Source: Conus ventricosus (Eukaryota; Mollusca; Gastropoda; Neogastropoda; Conidae). Taken from it: a stretch of DNA of 64,000 bases. Positions 45,408 to 57,867 of this stretch are shown piece after piece; position 1 is the stretch's first letter; each line of letters begins with the position of its first letter. The notes under the pieces are model-generated. The model ran no database searches and was not told where the DNA came from. It saw only the letters and a list, made by a program, of their open reading frames with translations. A program made the translations under genes and the position numbers. The stretch is taken from the NCBI GenBank assembly GCA_018398815.1, contig CM031595.1, forward strand, positions 56,527,324 to 56,591,323, given 5' to 3'.

Positions 45408-45749
45408 GTGTGTATGTATGTGCGGATGCATGCATGTGCATGTGTGTGTGCATAAGTGTGAGCGCATGAGGGCACGCTCATGTGTATGATATATGTGCAT
45501 GAGTGTTTTGCGTGGTGTTTGGTTGATTGTTTGTGAAAAAGAATGTTCAGAAGATGACATAGTAACTAGAACAAGAAGAACAACAACATTAACAACAACA
45601 ATAACCATATGCATGCATGCACACACCCACACCCAGTGCATACACACTCACATCTATGGACTCTCCAATTTACACACCTGCATTGCCCCACTGATGCAAA
45701 CCCACCAGCGCACACACTCCTACAGTATACACTGGGATCCCAGAGAGAT

Positions 45750-47850
45750 TCTAAATCTTGTCTCAGCTGACATGTGTTTGATCGTTTTTGTCTTATTGGA
45801 AAGGCCCACTATGAGTCCGCCCCAATTTCTAGGAGTTTTCACTGTGTTGGCCTTGAGATTATTCCCATGTTTGTTTGGTTGGTGATGTTTCTTGCACTTC
45901 CTTTAAGTTTAAGTCTGGATGTGTGGCCACTTCCTGTCTTGATGTTCAGATCAGAAAGATGTCCATGGTATAGTGGCTTTGCGCTTGCTTGTTTAAGTGA
46001 TTCTTTACATTTCTTATCACATCAGATCAGCCAAGCTGTAATCCAGTTCTTATCATTGCCATGCCTGGCACTGTGTCTGCTCTCTCATTTCCTTTAACAT
46101 CTGCATGTAAAGAGCAGTGCATACATATGAGTCTCCAGTGGAAGGTTGTGCATGACTTGATGCCAAGCAGGTTTTCCCATTCTACTCTCAGAGCCTCCCC
46201 TTTTTAAAAGTAGGTTCATGGAGTCAGTCAGTATCATGACTTGTCGAGTTTTAAAATCAAAATGGTCTGTGTCACTGCTTCTACCTCCATTGTTAGACGT
46301 GGAAGTTGTTAAACTGTATGCACCATTGTCTTCCTGGATAGTTCAGCCATTTTGCCTCAGATTGTACCCCACAGCCCTACTTACCTTTGGTGACAGAACC
46401 ATCAGTGTATACAACAGTATCTTCTTTTGTGCCAAGATTTTCTGCCTGTATCAGAATTTCTGTGTTGGTTTTGCCAGCTGGCCATTCTCGACAGTGTCTT
46501 CCAAGTTCTGGAGTGATGGCAGTTGGTAAGAGGTGTTTGAAGTGGTCTGTACAGTTTTCCCATTCCTTCGTTTCTTTTACTTTGGCTAACTGGCACGCAA
46601 GCTGTTCATTGTCTTCTGCTTGTCCCATCCATAATTTTCCACATCCTCAGTGAGTGACTTTTGTTTTCTTAACTGCCACATGTGTGGGTTTTCGTGATAT
46701 TCAAGTGCTCTTAAATATGCTTTCACCATTCAACTTGTGACTTGCCTGCATTGAAGGAAGATCAAGCAGGTATTGCATAGTTCCAACTGGTGTATTTCTT
46801 CACGGTTTCCAGGATCAAATTCATTATTTCGTTTTAAAATTCTTTTTAATGTAAGAAGATTGCTCTTGGACAGTGTAGTTAGCCCTAATCCATATCCGCC
46901 ACACTGGCTACAACTGTGTGATAGAGTTGCCAGAGGGGTGCTGTTCAATGCCCTTAGTTGCCATTGTTCATGGCAAACAGGCCCTTTTTGCATTTAAGAA
47001 CAATATTCTGAACATGCTTTCTAAAGGTCAGCATTCTGTCAAAGCCTATGCCCATATAGCATAGCTGATCAGTTGATTCAGCTTGACTCGTATTCTGTTG
47101 AAGGAAACTGGTGAGGGTAATTTTCCTGATATCTTGTTATTGAGGGTGCAGACCAATGTCTGGGCTTTTGTAGGGTTGACAGACAATGCAGTTTCTCAAC
47201 GCCACTGTGCAGTATTGATCAACTCCTGTTGAACTGCTTTCATTCTTTCTTGACCATTCTTGATGGTTTATAAATCAGATGGTAATTTGCTAGAGTCGCA
47301 CTCAAGCAATGCCATTTCCTTTCAGGCCTGCAAGGCCTTAGTGTAAACAATTAACGTTGTATGAAACAGGGAGAGAGGACAAGCTTGAGGTAATTGAAAG
47401 TAAGTGACGATCAGACACCCAGTCTCCAAATCGTAGGATGATAGTTCGCTCCTGAAGTGCTGCTTGCAATCCATTGCTATAGTGTCCTACTGACTCCGTA
47501 GACAAGGAGAGCTCCATGAAAAGTGAGAACTGGACTTTGTTGTATGCATCTTCCAGGTCTGGTGCAACTGTCCGTCAGTGTTTCTTGCCTTTCTTTGGAA
47601 TCCTTCATACACTTCATTGGTAAAAGCAGCCGTGCTTTTCCATATGTACTTTTACCTGTTTTGTTGCCTCCTTGATTTAGTAGGAGGATTTGTCAACTTT
47701 TAAGGTCTCTTGCAAGTTTTCTTGTTATCATTTGTTCCATGAGCTTTCCTCCTATATTTGTACAGTGAATATGTAATGGCCATTTATTCGATGATGATCT
47801 TTTCCTGGTTTGGTAAAGCTTTCAGGTAACAGTGTGTCCGGTCTTGTGGA
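45750..47850 (-). pseudogene. Second LINE with RT and RNase H, degenerate
   Basis: On the minus strand: RT pieces between 47850 and 47000 (KSTAAFTNEVYEGF near 47640, DLETGCLI near 47430), then a connection with CSQCGGYGLGLTTLSKSNLLTLKRI (46920-46845), then an RNase H start VVYTDGSVTKGK (46410) and a DSMNLLL segment (46220), ending in a GNERADTV-like segment (46095). The catalytic YADD is not readable. The order matches I/Nimb-type LINEs. Heavily broken and clearly older than the 33.7-36.0 kb copy. Confidence 0.7.
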
Positions 47851-47879
47851 TCCTTCTTCTTCCTACAAAGCTGGTTCAT

Positions 47880-48490
47880 TCAAAAATGAGGTCACCAACG
47901 GCATGTTAATAAAAGAAAATGCGACTCCGCCTGTTGGCCCCAGGAGCAAAATTTGGCAACAAGGGGCCGCACATGATATTTAAAAGGTTAAGAGCAATGG
48001 CCAGTTAAGCATAGGTAACCATAAAAACATGTGGGGAAGTTAAAATAGAAAAGTCAATCAATATGCAGATCCAAGATTGTCTTATCAATTTGATTTTAAA
48101 AGTGGCTGCATTTGTGGCAATGTTTGTGGCACCTGGCAGTGAGTTCCACAGCCTTACAGAACTAGGATAAAATGAATGTAAATGGCTGTCAATATTTAAT
48201 GCAGGTATGGCATAGATTGACCGCCACTCCTGGTCCTACTTTTATTAAATACTAGTTGTTCCATTGGGATACAATTAGTTTAGCTCTGCCTTTGAAGAAG
48301 GTATTAAGTTTAATTAAGGCTCTTCTTCTTCTAGGGGTTTCCATTCTAATTTCCCATGTTCTTCTAGTATTCCCTTTCACTCTAATATGGTTCCCTGTTA
48401 CGAACCGTGCTGCTCTCTTCTGAATCTTTTCGATATAGCCTTAATCGAAACTGTCCTGGTTTAAGACTGAAGAGAACAGTTCTGTCTCTT
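47880..48490 (-). pseudogene. LINE 3' end relic, copy 2
   Basis: Same family as 8645-9290, on the other strand. YIEKIQKRAARFVTGN (48445-48400), TPRRRRALIKLN (48345-48310) and the 3' UTR block around 47922-47975. The reading frame is better preserved here than in copy 1. Confidence 0.7.
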
Positions 48491-49176
48491 CTGAGAGCTG
48501 TTTGATATCAATTGTCATCATGTGAGAATTGTCGAAGACAGGTTCAGCTTGTGGAAAAGTAGAAGTTGCTACCAATCCTCAGCACCAGACTCTAGTTGTC
48601 AAGGAAAATGCCACCATAATTCAGTCTGCAGTTGATACAGTCCTTGTGTTGACAGAAATCATACATTGCATTATTAAAACATTGCTAAATATTCCTCATA
48701 TTCTGTCTTCAGTCGGGTTTGTGTCATTTCACTTCTTTTTTGTTATATGCCGGTGTCGAAAGATAGAAATTGAATATTGTTTTATTGTATAATACTACGT
48801 GATATCATAGTCTCAGCTTCTTCCATCGGTTCCCATAGATGATGTCAACCCTTTTTTCACTGTTCTGTATTTATAGAGATAATATGTTATTAAGTAACAC
48901 TGAATGAAATCAGTGACCAGACTTGACATTTTGCAAAGCGGTCAGAACACTGAATACCCATGGGTCACTGTCACCCAACAACCAGTGTCGGAACCTGTCC
49001 CAGAGAAAGGAAGATCAGTACACTGAAACAGGCCTCCAGGATAGGCTGCATTTTATTTATATCTATTATAGCTGACATATGACGTGAACCTTGTACATTT
49101 CTCACTCTGTCAGAGTCTGGTTTTCGTTGTTCGTTAAAGAGGAAATATGGATTTGGGTTTGGTTTTGCCCTGATTT
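48491..49176. other. No supported gene; possible upstream region of the BFAR-like gene
   Basis: No conserved frame. It lies upstream of the first recognised coding exon of the BFAR-like gene and may be intron or 5' flank. Confidence 0.4.
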
Positions 49177-49195
49177 GTGTGTGTGTGTGCGTGTG

Positions 49196-49237
<42 letters not shown>

Positions 49238-49255
49238 ATGTGTGTGCAGTGTGTG

Positions 49256-49302
<47 letters not shown>

Positions 49303-49303
49303 A

Positions 49304-49346
<43 letters not shown>
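49177..49346. repeat. (TG)n microsatellite
   Basis: TG tract of about 170 bp with TGCA and TGCG interruptions, about 210 bp upstream of the first recognised coding exon. Confidence 0.95.
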
Positions 49347-49347
<1 letters not shown>

Positions 49348-49557
49348 TGCATGCTTTAGACATTATCCCTGAAGACACAATGTAGCTACTTTAATAGTGG
49401 AATTACAGATGGTTACACATGCACACATCTCAACAATGGTGAACCTCAGAGCTGTAGCCAAGCAATGCTGAAAGAGTAAGTCGAAGAACAATAATAACTG
49501 AAAATTCCAGTGTTCCAGTGCCATCATAATAGCAGTTTTCGTTTGTGTTCCTTCCAG

Positions 49558-52500
49558 ATTGAAAGCAGGATGGTGGAGCAGTCTCCAGAAGATGACTTTC
49601 TGTGCCCAGTGTGCTTCATGCTGCTGCTGGACCCAACCACACTCCTCTGTGGGCACACAGTATGTCGTGGATGTCTGGCTGCATGGTACCTATCCTCTCG
49701 CCCCAGGCGGCACGAGTGTCCCTTCTGTCGACAGAAGTGGGACGGATGTCCGCAAGTCAACACATTGTTAAGGTCAGGGTCTTTTTGTGTCCAGTTTTTT
49801 TTTTAAGATCAGTGAGGAATTCAAGACCAAGTGTATCCACTCTCTAGAATTATGTTAAGAATTTTGAACTCAAAATTGTTCATGCTTTCACTCCTAGAGT
49901 GCACACACACACAATACAAACATAATGTATCTTGATAGTAGTTCTTGTGTTTGCTTCGTTTGCTGTCCCGTCTTCAGTTTACTTTACTTCTCTGTTCCTA
50001 AAGAAGTCATTCTAAAAAACTGTAATGGTACTGTGCATGTTTTTGCTTTCAGGAATCACATTGAGCGCCACCAAACAGTTAAAACAGCTGAACGTCGAAG
50101 AGAGACGGACGAAGACCCAAGTTATCGAAGTAACTTGGAGCAATTTGAAAGTGAACTGAAGAAAAACACAAAGATGGTGACGCCACAGCATCAGCGAAAT
50201 TTTGGTTTTTTCTGTGGTATTGTGGTGGCAGCTTTGGCAGTGCTGGTAAGTACTGTAGTGCACTACCCCATGGGAAAAGAGTAAGTAATGAGACCTCTGA
50301 AAATAAATTCCCTAACAACTTCCTTCAGGATTTCATGTATTTAACCCTCTCATATAAACTATGGTGACAGCTAGCTATCAGGTAATTTCCAAGCTGCATA
50401 TCAAAACAGGCTCCTACTATGTTGCTCCATTTGTGGGATTTTCCATCAAGCACTAAGTCACAGGTTACTTGATTACAGTTATCAAATCTAGACACAAGAT
50501 AAAGGAAAACGAGGGTAACTGTGGCTTTTTCTGAAATTAAATTATGAAAAGAATTGGTCCTTCTGAGCTCAGGGTGCAACATATAGGGGAAAAGCAGTAA
50601 CTAGCAATTCACTCAGATTGCACACAGCTTCGTTCAGTCAAGTTTCTGTCTTATTTAGTGAATCGAATTAGGCAGGTTTCTTTCTTTTTTCTTTTTCTTT
50701 TTTTCATTTTCCTTAAATTGTCTCATCTTCTATGTCTTTTTAGTAGCATCATTTCCCACACTTCTCATTCCAGCTCTCCTAAACACGCCACACGCAGGTC
50801 CCATCATCCTGTTGAAGTCCTGGCACCAGCAGTTCACAGGGAAGCGAGCACTGTAAATCAGGTCATGATGAGACAACTCACAACAGATGTAGCACAGCTT
50901 CTGAAACATTTTGAGGTGTTCAGTGGAGCCTGTTCTGATCCAGCATTCACAAAACACCATAATGAAATTATATAGGGAAAAAAAAAAGGATTAAAGACTT
51001 TCTAGAACAAAAGATGTGATGGGGTCTCGTGTTGGCTGGACAGACATTGGCAGTCAGGGTGGTCATTTGCCAGAGTGTGTCTGCATGTAGAAGTGGAGTC
51101 CCACCTTTGAGGCACACAGTCAGCCACAGACATTGCAGGAGAAGGTGTTTAGGAAAGTGGGGTCCTGCTTCCTCCTGTTCTTACATGCCTGAATGGCAGC
51201 CACTTTGTTCAGCACAAAAGTCTTTCATGTCCTGGTGGCATTGGTATCTCCAGTGAGGTTTGTCTAGGGTAGCATGTTCCCAGGTGACTGTTCGTATAGC
51301 AGGTTTTGGGGCTGACCTTCAGCATGTCTTGTGCCTGGTAAGTGGACACTTGGTTATGGGAAGTCCAGACTTTTCTGGAACGTGAAGGCTGGGCATTTTG
51401 TTTTGCCATTTGATGTTGCAGATCTTCTACAAGAAATGCCAGTGAAGTTTATCCATCTGTTAGGTGTGTACTTGGTTGGTGATCCATGCCTCACAGCCAT
51501 ACAGTATACCATTTAGGACCACAGCACTGTGCGTGGCTGTTTTGGTGGAGAGTCTGATGTCTTGATTTTTCCCACAATATGTAAGAGTATTAAAGACAGT
51601 GCTGGCCATTGCAGTGTGTAGTGTCACATTAAGGCCCACTGATGTGTTGCGGTTCACAGACCTACCAAGATGTCGGAGTTGTCCACATTCTTGACCCATG
51701 TGTTCTTGATGACACAGGTAATGGAGGTGGAGCACTCGGGGCCAGTGATCATAGAGGTTGAAACATGGATCCAGTCTTGCTGAGACTAGCAGGGGAAAAC
51801 AAAGATATAAAAGACCCACAAAGGCGGTAAACTAGATGACAGTGAAGAAAGATCAGCAAAGGCAGTGTCAAAGTGACTTTCTGGCACAGAGTTTCCAGAA
51901 GAAAATGACACTGTTTGTATTGATTGAGCCCCCAGCATCCCTCAAGGGAACAGAAGAAACAAATTGCAAATCTGGAACAAACACAGCGAGATAAATGGAC
52001 TGCAAAGGCAGATTAGCTTACATAATGGATGATGGTAAAGAAAGTTCAACAGAGTCGGAGAGAATGACTGAAGAGGACAAATTTCTAACACAGGGTTAAA
52101 ATACAATTGATGCTAAACGATGTCAAAGTAGGGGTGTGACGGTTGGGGAGTAGGGGGAGAATGTCACGAAATAGATTCCATGACAGTTTATTTTTATCAG
52201 TGGATTCAGTTTTAGTGCCACATGTACATGTAAGATGTTTAATCGGTTTTAGTACCAGATGTGCAGGAAAGGTTTGTGTTGCAGTTTTGTCAATCCACAT
52301 TTGTGTGATGACAGGCAATTTCCTTTTATCACCGTGGGGCAGTGACAGTGGCAGCAGTGCCAAAGGCAAGACAGACATGCCTGTGGCAACATGGAAAGCT
52401 CATGATGTTGTGGAGTGGTTGAAGTCTTTGGGCTGGGCACGCAACTACAGTGAATTTGCGCAATACTATGAAGTTGGTGAGTTGTTTTAGAGGAAGGGCT

Positions 52501-54115
52501 TGCTCCATTTTCTTGTGTCTCATATTTTGGACTGTTTTTTTTACGTTTGGTTGGTTGGTTGTTGTTTTTTCTGAAACAGAATTCTGTATTCACAAGGAAG
52601 TAAAAATACAGTTATTATTTCAATCGCTGGAGATAAAATGCATTCCATCAGCACATTAGGTTGTAAAAACAAGCACAGCACTTGATGTATTGCATGTGGG
52701 GGAAGGGGGGGGGGGGGGGGGGGGGGGGGTGGGATGTGCTTTAGAATATCAACATTTCCCAGCACTTTTTTTTACTTCAGCAAGCACTCAAAATCCATTC
52801 AATTTTCAACGCCATATTGCACCGAATTGGATGAAGATAAGTGATTGCTCATTCATTTTTGTTGTCCTGAGTGTTGTTTATCATGCCTGTAGAAAACCTA
52901 GGAAATTGAAAAGTGTTGTGTTTTGTCTTCCGATTCGTTTGTCTACATTTTTTTGAGGAGCGTTGTCAATAATTTTTCAAATTCATTTTGTAATGATTGT
53001 TATACATTGCATTTACATGCAGAGTATATATGTACTGGGTTTACATTTGTTCTTTAACAAACAGGTTTATATTTGTTTTTTCACACACTCGCACGCACAC
53101 GCACACACACACATACGCACGCATGCAGGCACTCGCACACGCATGCACACACGCACGCACGTGCACACACAAAAAAGTTGAATACTGTATCTAAGAATAC
53201 TGCTTTTATGTTGATAACCTATTTAACAGTAGGGTAATTTTCTCAAATCCTTTTCCTTTTTTCTGTGTTCATCATTGCCAAACAAAATTACTTCTGTACT
53301 AGGCATTTTTCTTACAGTTCTCACATCTTTCTGTCGTGATTCTCTGCTGATTGCACCAGAAACTTCAGACTTGTTCATAGTGCCCTAAGTGGTGCTGTAT
53401 TGAATCTTTGTCTCTTGTAGTATCCCCATTTCTTCAAAATACTAATCATGACAGAAAGGCAAGAGCATATTCTGATCTGAAATTTTAAAAAAAAATAATT
53501 TTGTTTTATTTATATTATTTTTTTAATCATTTCTCTCACATTTCTGCAGATTTGATTTCCAGAATGAATCAAAGTGGATTTTTTTTTAATGTAATGCTGA
53601 ATGAACTGCAAATTGTTTATATAATGTAACTTTATTGCTGAATTCAGGAACATTTGGATTATTTAAGTGGCATGTTCCTTGTTAAAGATTTTGCACCAGT
53701 GCATGTAGACCAGTCTTTCGTTTCTTTAAAAGATACCAGTTTAGAATCAAATCTCAAGTTTCTGTTTGAAATTTGTTTTGAAAGATTTACTTAAGAATGC
53801 GTCTAGCCTTGCAGAAGTTTATTTCATGATGTTAGTATTCACGAAAAGATTTGTCAAATATGTGATCCTTTCCATCTTTTCAAAGAAATATGCTTAGCAA
53901 GTTTTCTATGCCTGGAATGTTGGCTCATACTTACAGTAAGTTTGATTTGATGTGTCTGTTGGAAGATGGGCGAGCATTGCTGAATATGGAAACGCAAAAG
54001 CTGATGGAACTGTTGAACGTGACTGACGACCATCATCAAAATGCCTTTGGACTGGCAGTGGAGTCCCTTCGTGAGTCAGGAGTTTCGAATGCCGCAGACA
54101 CTGTGGGAATACAAG
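49558..54115 (+). CDS. BFAR-like bifunctional apoptosis regulator, exons 1-4 (RING, membrane segment, SAM)
   Basis: Exons by GT-AG junctions that agree in phase: 49558-49772 (ATG at 49570), 50053-50245, 52315-52476 and 53966-54115. Exon 1 encodes a C3HC4 RING finger: CPVC, an 11-residue gap, CGHTVCRGC, a 14-residue gap, CPFC. Exon 2 adds a charged linker and a membrane segment (GFFCGIVVAALAVL). Exons 3 and 4 encode a SAM domain (VATWKAHDVVEWLKSLGW to NVTDDHHQNAF) and end in TLWEYK. This order is that of BFAR, an ER-membrane ubiquitin ligase that restrains cell death. A missing base in the G run near 52347 and an extra T near 54084 disturb the frame and look like consensus errors. The C-terminal multi-membrane exons are not seen before 64000, so the last intron is longer than 9.8 kb or the rest is lost. 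Confidence 0.85.
50985..51830 (-). pseudogene. LINE 3' fragment in intron 2 of the BFAR-like gene
   Basis: Minus-strand pieces SVNRNTSVGLNVTLHTAMAS (51655-51596), IRLSTKTATHSAVVLNGILYGCEAW (51560-51486), a KLHWHFL segment and NIKWQNKMPSL type (51420-51385). This is the well-known C-terminal part of a mollusc LINE (endonuclease family often mis-annotated as craniofacial development protein 2-like). Several stops. Confidence 0.65.
52477..53965. other. Intron 3 of the BFAR-like gene
   Basis: Contains a poly-G run (52706-52728) and a CA/CACG tract (53084-53170). Otherwise AT-rich without features. Confidence 0.6.
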
Positions 54116-54156
54116 GTACATGACACAACTGTTCATTGTATCCGTCATCCTTTGGG

Positions 54157-54178
54157 GAGGGGGGGGGGGGGGGGGGTC
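54157..54178. repeat. Poly-G run just downstream of exon 4
   Basis: G homopolymer about 42 bp after the exon 4 donor site. Confidence 0.9.
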
Positions 54179-54249
54179 TGTTGGTGTCTTATTCTCTGTG
54201 ACTGCCCAGAGGCAGTACTTTTACATGGTTTTAAAGGGGTGCTAATTTT

Positions 54250-54405
54250 CCGGTGTGAGCCGGAATTCCGGTTTCCGATTTCGTTCAAAATATATTTCCC
54301 GGTTTTGAAATAATTTCGGGAGAATGTTTCCGGTTTCCGATTTCGTTCAAAGTATATTTTGCGGTAGAAATAATTTCGGAGAATTTCACCGGTTTTCAAC
54401 ATTGT
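54250..54405 (+). repeat. Short tandem repeat with CCGGTTTCCGATTTCG units
   Basis: Two and a half units of about 70 bp. Each has TTTCCGATTTCGTTCAAA, then ATATATTT, then a GAAATAATTTCGG box. CG- and GAAA-containing repeats of this kind stand out from the AT-rich surroundings. Confidence 0.7.
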
Positions 54406-54679
54406 TTCCGAAGAAACAATCGCATCGGCAGTGAAGAGAAGTGGCCTGCTTCGTGAGCCTCGAAAGAGACGTACATTGTTCGCTGAGAGTAACGTCCCTT
54501 GTTATCAAGCGGCATGGTCGAAATCCCCAAAAGGGAAGTGAAAAATGAAAGTACTGACTTTGGACAGTGACGTTTCTTTCCTTGAAAAAGGTGTAAAAAA
54601 CAAAAAAACAGATGGAGGTGGGTGTGGCTGGAGGAAAAAAAACAACGATGGTGAGGGTGTGTACTTCGAAAGTTTGGTG

Positions 54680-55000
54680 CAGGAAGATTGACTCGCCCGT
54701 GTTTGCTTTTGTGTTCCTGCAACCGGACGGTAACTTACGGTTCTAGTGGGAAAAAAGCCTTGTCGGCTCATGCAATGGATACTGAGCACAAGCGCATTCT
54801 AGGCACATTGCAACAGACTGCTAAGCTTAAATGGGGCTGCTAAAACTACTGTGACCCGAGATGGAATTGGTGATCGAACTGCCGAGTTGAACACTGTTCT
54901 GTGTGCGCTCATAGCTGAACATTGTTTGCCGTTTTCAATTGGATTAGATTTCGTTGAACTGGGAAAACAGTTGAAAGTTATCCTTTGACAATTAAAAGGG
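54680..55000 (+). pseudogene. BED/hAT-like zinc-finger relic
   Basis: Broken frames give CVPATG-type Cys pair, then GKKALSAHAMDTEHKR (54748-54795), the second half of a zinc finger, then a TAELNTVLCALIAEHCLPF segment (54880-54940). The zinc finger followed by an 'AE...AEH.LPF' helix is known from hAT/BED-type transposase-like proteins of invertebrates. No transposase core is seen. Confidence 0.45.
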
Positions 55001-55023
55001 ACAATTTTGCTGATAACTTTCAG

Positions 55024-55817
55024 CAAGATCACATGCATCAGATCTGTATCCAGAAGATGGTCCTGCACTTACACCCGTATGCATTTATGGAGGCGGTAAC
55101 TGTCTCACAAGAAGAGCCTCAGTATTAGCCTGTGGCAGTGAAGATTTGCACTTGGAAATGTGTGCCAGAATTGTTATGGAACTGGCACTGAATGAAGATC
55201 ACTATCTATCCAATTCTAAACTGTCATCAGACATTCCTGAAGTCACAAAGGTGTATGCTCAGTACTCTGACTTTTATAACATGGATGATCTGACCACTGA
55301 AGAAATTAAGCGTGTTTTTCAAGAGGAGGTAAAGGCTGCAACTGTGATGAACTCGTACTTGGGCATTTGGCAAGTGCATACTGTTGCCAGTGTCTTCCAG
55401 ACTGTGGTCTTCTCCATATACCCTACATTTGGGGGTAACAACGTCCGCTACCACCTTCATCAACCACTTCTTCCGAGAAAACTTGCTTCTCAGGAAACAG
55501 ATGTACCAGGAGCAAAAGTCGGTATAGTGTGGTCACGGATAAATGGGAAGGACCTTCCTGAGGTTGTGTGGCGACCGAACCACTTCGTTGTCTGTCTCCT
55601 GACAAGAAAATCTGACAAATTTGCCAAGCTTAAAAGGCCACCAAAAATGACATACGTGCTTTTTTCTCAAAAATACCCAAAACAGATTAGGAATCATGTT
55701 TTGCTGTTAGATGGATGGATGCAGATGCCAAGTGGCATTCATGTCTTGCCTTGTTGGCTACATCAGTATATGAATTACTTGCTCAGTAAGTCATTCTTCT
55801 GCAATTTTGACTTGTAA
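55024..55817 (+). CDS. OTU-like protein, probable exon
   Basis: Open frame following a plausible acceptor (CTTTCAG, ending 55023), with stop codons directly upstream in frame. It reads IYGGGNCLTRRASVLACG (55077), then LHLEMCARIVMELALNEDHYL, then GIWQVHTVASVFQTVVFSIYP (55359) and a HFVVCL segment (55581). This is the arrangement of an OTU-type cysteine protease: G-N-C-L around the catalytic Cys, a helix with E.R...V..L, W..HT.A..F, and a terminal His. The usual Asp two residues before the GNC is Gly here (GGGNC), so activity is uncertain. Similar proteins are multicopy in molluscs and cnidarians. A donor-like GTAAGT lies at 55786. About 260 aa; it sits in the presumed last BFAR intron on the same strand. 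Confidence 0.5.
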
Positions 55818-56340
55818 GGGTAATCTCCACAAGATGACATAATCAATATTTCTTTCTTTGTATAATGTTTATTTTTGTTAGGCATTGAGATGTGTGTGAT
55901 TGAAACAAATGACTAAAATAAAGTCTGTTGATTTGACGTTAAAAATTGAGAGAAAAGAAGCTTACAAAATATTGTTTTGAAAATTACACACCAACTTTGA
56001 ACACTTCCAGCACTGACACATCTTTGACCTTACTGTTTCAGACATCAGTAATGAAACTTCTGTATAAAAAAAGAGGAACTAGGGAATGATGATTATTTTA
56101 TTATTTATGTGATGAACTGAAACGTGTACAATGTCACACAGATGCTGGTTGTTTCTGATCAAATTCATGTAAATTAACTACAAAGACTTGGGTCACATGG
56201 GGAGTAAACAATTTTAGGTCAATAAAAACGTATCTGCATGTTGTTTGTGTCAGACGAAAACTAATACACAAGTTAAATATTAGATACTTTATATTTGGCA
56301 GGTTTTTATATTCTAGTGTCTAATGTAATACAGGTTACTT
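55818..56340. other. No supported gene
   Basis: AT-rich, possibly the 3' UTR of the OTU-like frame. AATAAA occurs at 55917-55922. Confidence 0.4.
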
Positions 56341-56349
56341 CTACACGAT

Positions 56350-56628
56350 ACTAAAAGGTAAGGTAAAGTAGTCAATTGGCCATTTCGGCCGTATGGAGCA
56401 GAACGCTAGTTTCCACTACTCTGGGGTCATCATAATATGGGCAGGGCTCAATACTCTCCCTCGCTGCATTCACCTTCCCCAACCCTGAATTGGGCCAGGT
56501 ACCCATTTTCAGCTGGATGGACTGGAGAGCATATGGAAAATTGTCTTCTTCTGAGAGTTGTCTTGATCACAGGTCTCCTGCGCGGCAGGCAAGCACCCTA
56601 ACCACTCAGCAAACCGGGGCTCTCCTTC
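56350..56628 (-). repeat. tRNA-derived SINE, minus strand
   Basis: On the minus strand the head reads GTTTGCTGAGTGGTTAGGG (A box) then CTTGCCTGCCGCGCAGGAGAC and a degenerate B box. The body has CAGCTGAAAATGGGTACC, GGGGAAGGTGAA and the end GGCCAATTGACTACTTTACC. I recognise this as a common mollusc SINE type. It is different from the 2205-2560 family. Confidence 0.7.
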
Positions 56629-57038
56629 ACAGTACCATCAATCTATTAATGAATTTAACAATGGTTATATTGATATTTAAAATGATACATGCCACTGATT
56701 TTAAAACTTTCTTCAAAAATGTGTTTTCTTTTACATTGAGGTTTTGGAAGTGAATCTCCGTCACCGAAGAAATAGAGACTCGTGGTGCATTATGTTTAAT
56801 GTCTGATTCAGTATTTTCTTCACTTGCTAGGACTCAGTCTTACAAGTTGGACTTCTGACCTTTGTTTGGTTGGGTTTTACATTCTTAATTTTTTTTTGGA
56901 TTAAAAAATCAATTTGATTTTTTAATGTTTTCTTCACTATCTTTTATAATTAATGGAACATCACTCACATCCCATCTAATGGTAGCAAGTTGAATCTCCC
57001 ATAAATCACTTTATGAAATAACTGAATTTATCTGGGGG
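56629..57038. other. No supported gene; left flank of the hammerhead array
   Basis: T-rich. Nothing recognised. Confidence 0.4.
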
Positions 57039-57192
57039 GTTTTGTTTTGTTCCATTTTATTACCCTTCACTGGCTGCTTTGAGGCTGCTGTTGGATTCTT
57101 TTTTCGAACCCTTGGTAGTGAGAACACCACAGAATCATGGACTGTGGTGTGTCTCTATTTGACACCAAGAGCACAGACACAATTAGCCGTGT

Positions 57193-57235
57193 CTCCCTGA
57201 TGTATCCGATCCAGCGGACGAAAGGCCTAGAGCAG
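57193..57235 (+). ncRNA. Hammerhead ribozyme motif, copy 1 (damaged)
   Basis: CTGATGTA replaces CTGATGAG, so the conserved core A9 and the closing G of stem II are changed (GTATCCG against CGGAC), and one G of the stem I 3' strand (GGAG) is missing. Probably inactive unless these are base-call errors. Confidence 0.75.
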
Positions 57236-57338
57236 GCAATACAAATAAATGTGCCTTTGAGAGGGATTACGATGGTTCCCTCAGGCAGCTAGTGAAGGGC
57301 TTCTCATATTTATAATATATTCCCCTATTTCTTCATCT

Positions 57339-57376
<38 letters not shown>

Positions 57377-57867
57377 TTCAACTCTTTGTCAAGTCATTAC
57401 TATAACGACTGAAGAATTGTTAGCCTGCACTTGTTTTTCCCCCACTACTTAATTGTTCAGCATTATATTGTTTGGTCAATCAGTGGGAGATTGCATCTCT
57501 TAGGAGATCCAAGTAAAGGTTGTTGTGTGCAATTCTTAGCCACTCACAATGCTTGGGTTATTGAACAGCAGAGCTGACCACTCAGACTGTTCCATATCTT
57601 TTGACCTCCCTGCATCCTTGAATGGATCCTCAAGCATAGGCTCAAAGATTGTCCCCTATATTTTATACTGTTTGAATAATGCTTTTAGTTTTTCAGCGAC
57701 TTTTTTCCTCTCCACACTTTTGTTTTGTTCCATTTTATTACCCTTCACTGGCTGCTTTGAGGCTGCTGTTGGATTCTTTTTCGAACCCTTGGTATGAGAA
57801 CACCACAGAATCATGGACTGTGGTGTGTCTCTATTTGACACCAAGAGCACAGACACAATTAGCCGTG

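Noticed and set aside
45256..45489. Reading frames running across the N stretch
   Set aside because: They span an assembly gap and carry no evidence.
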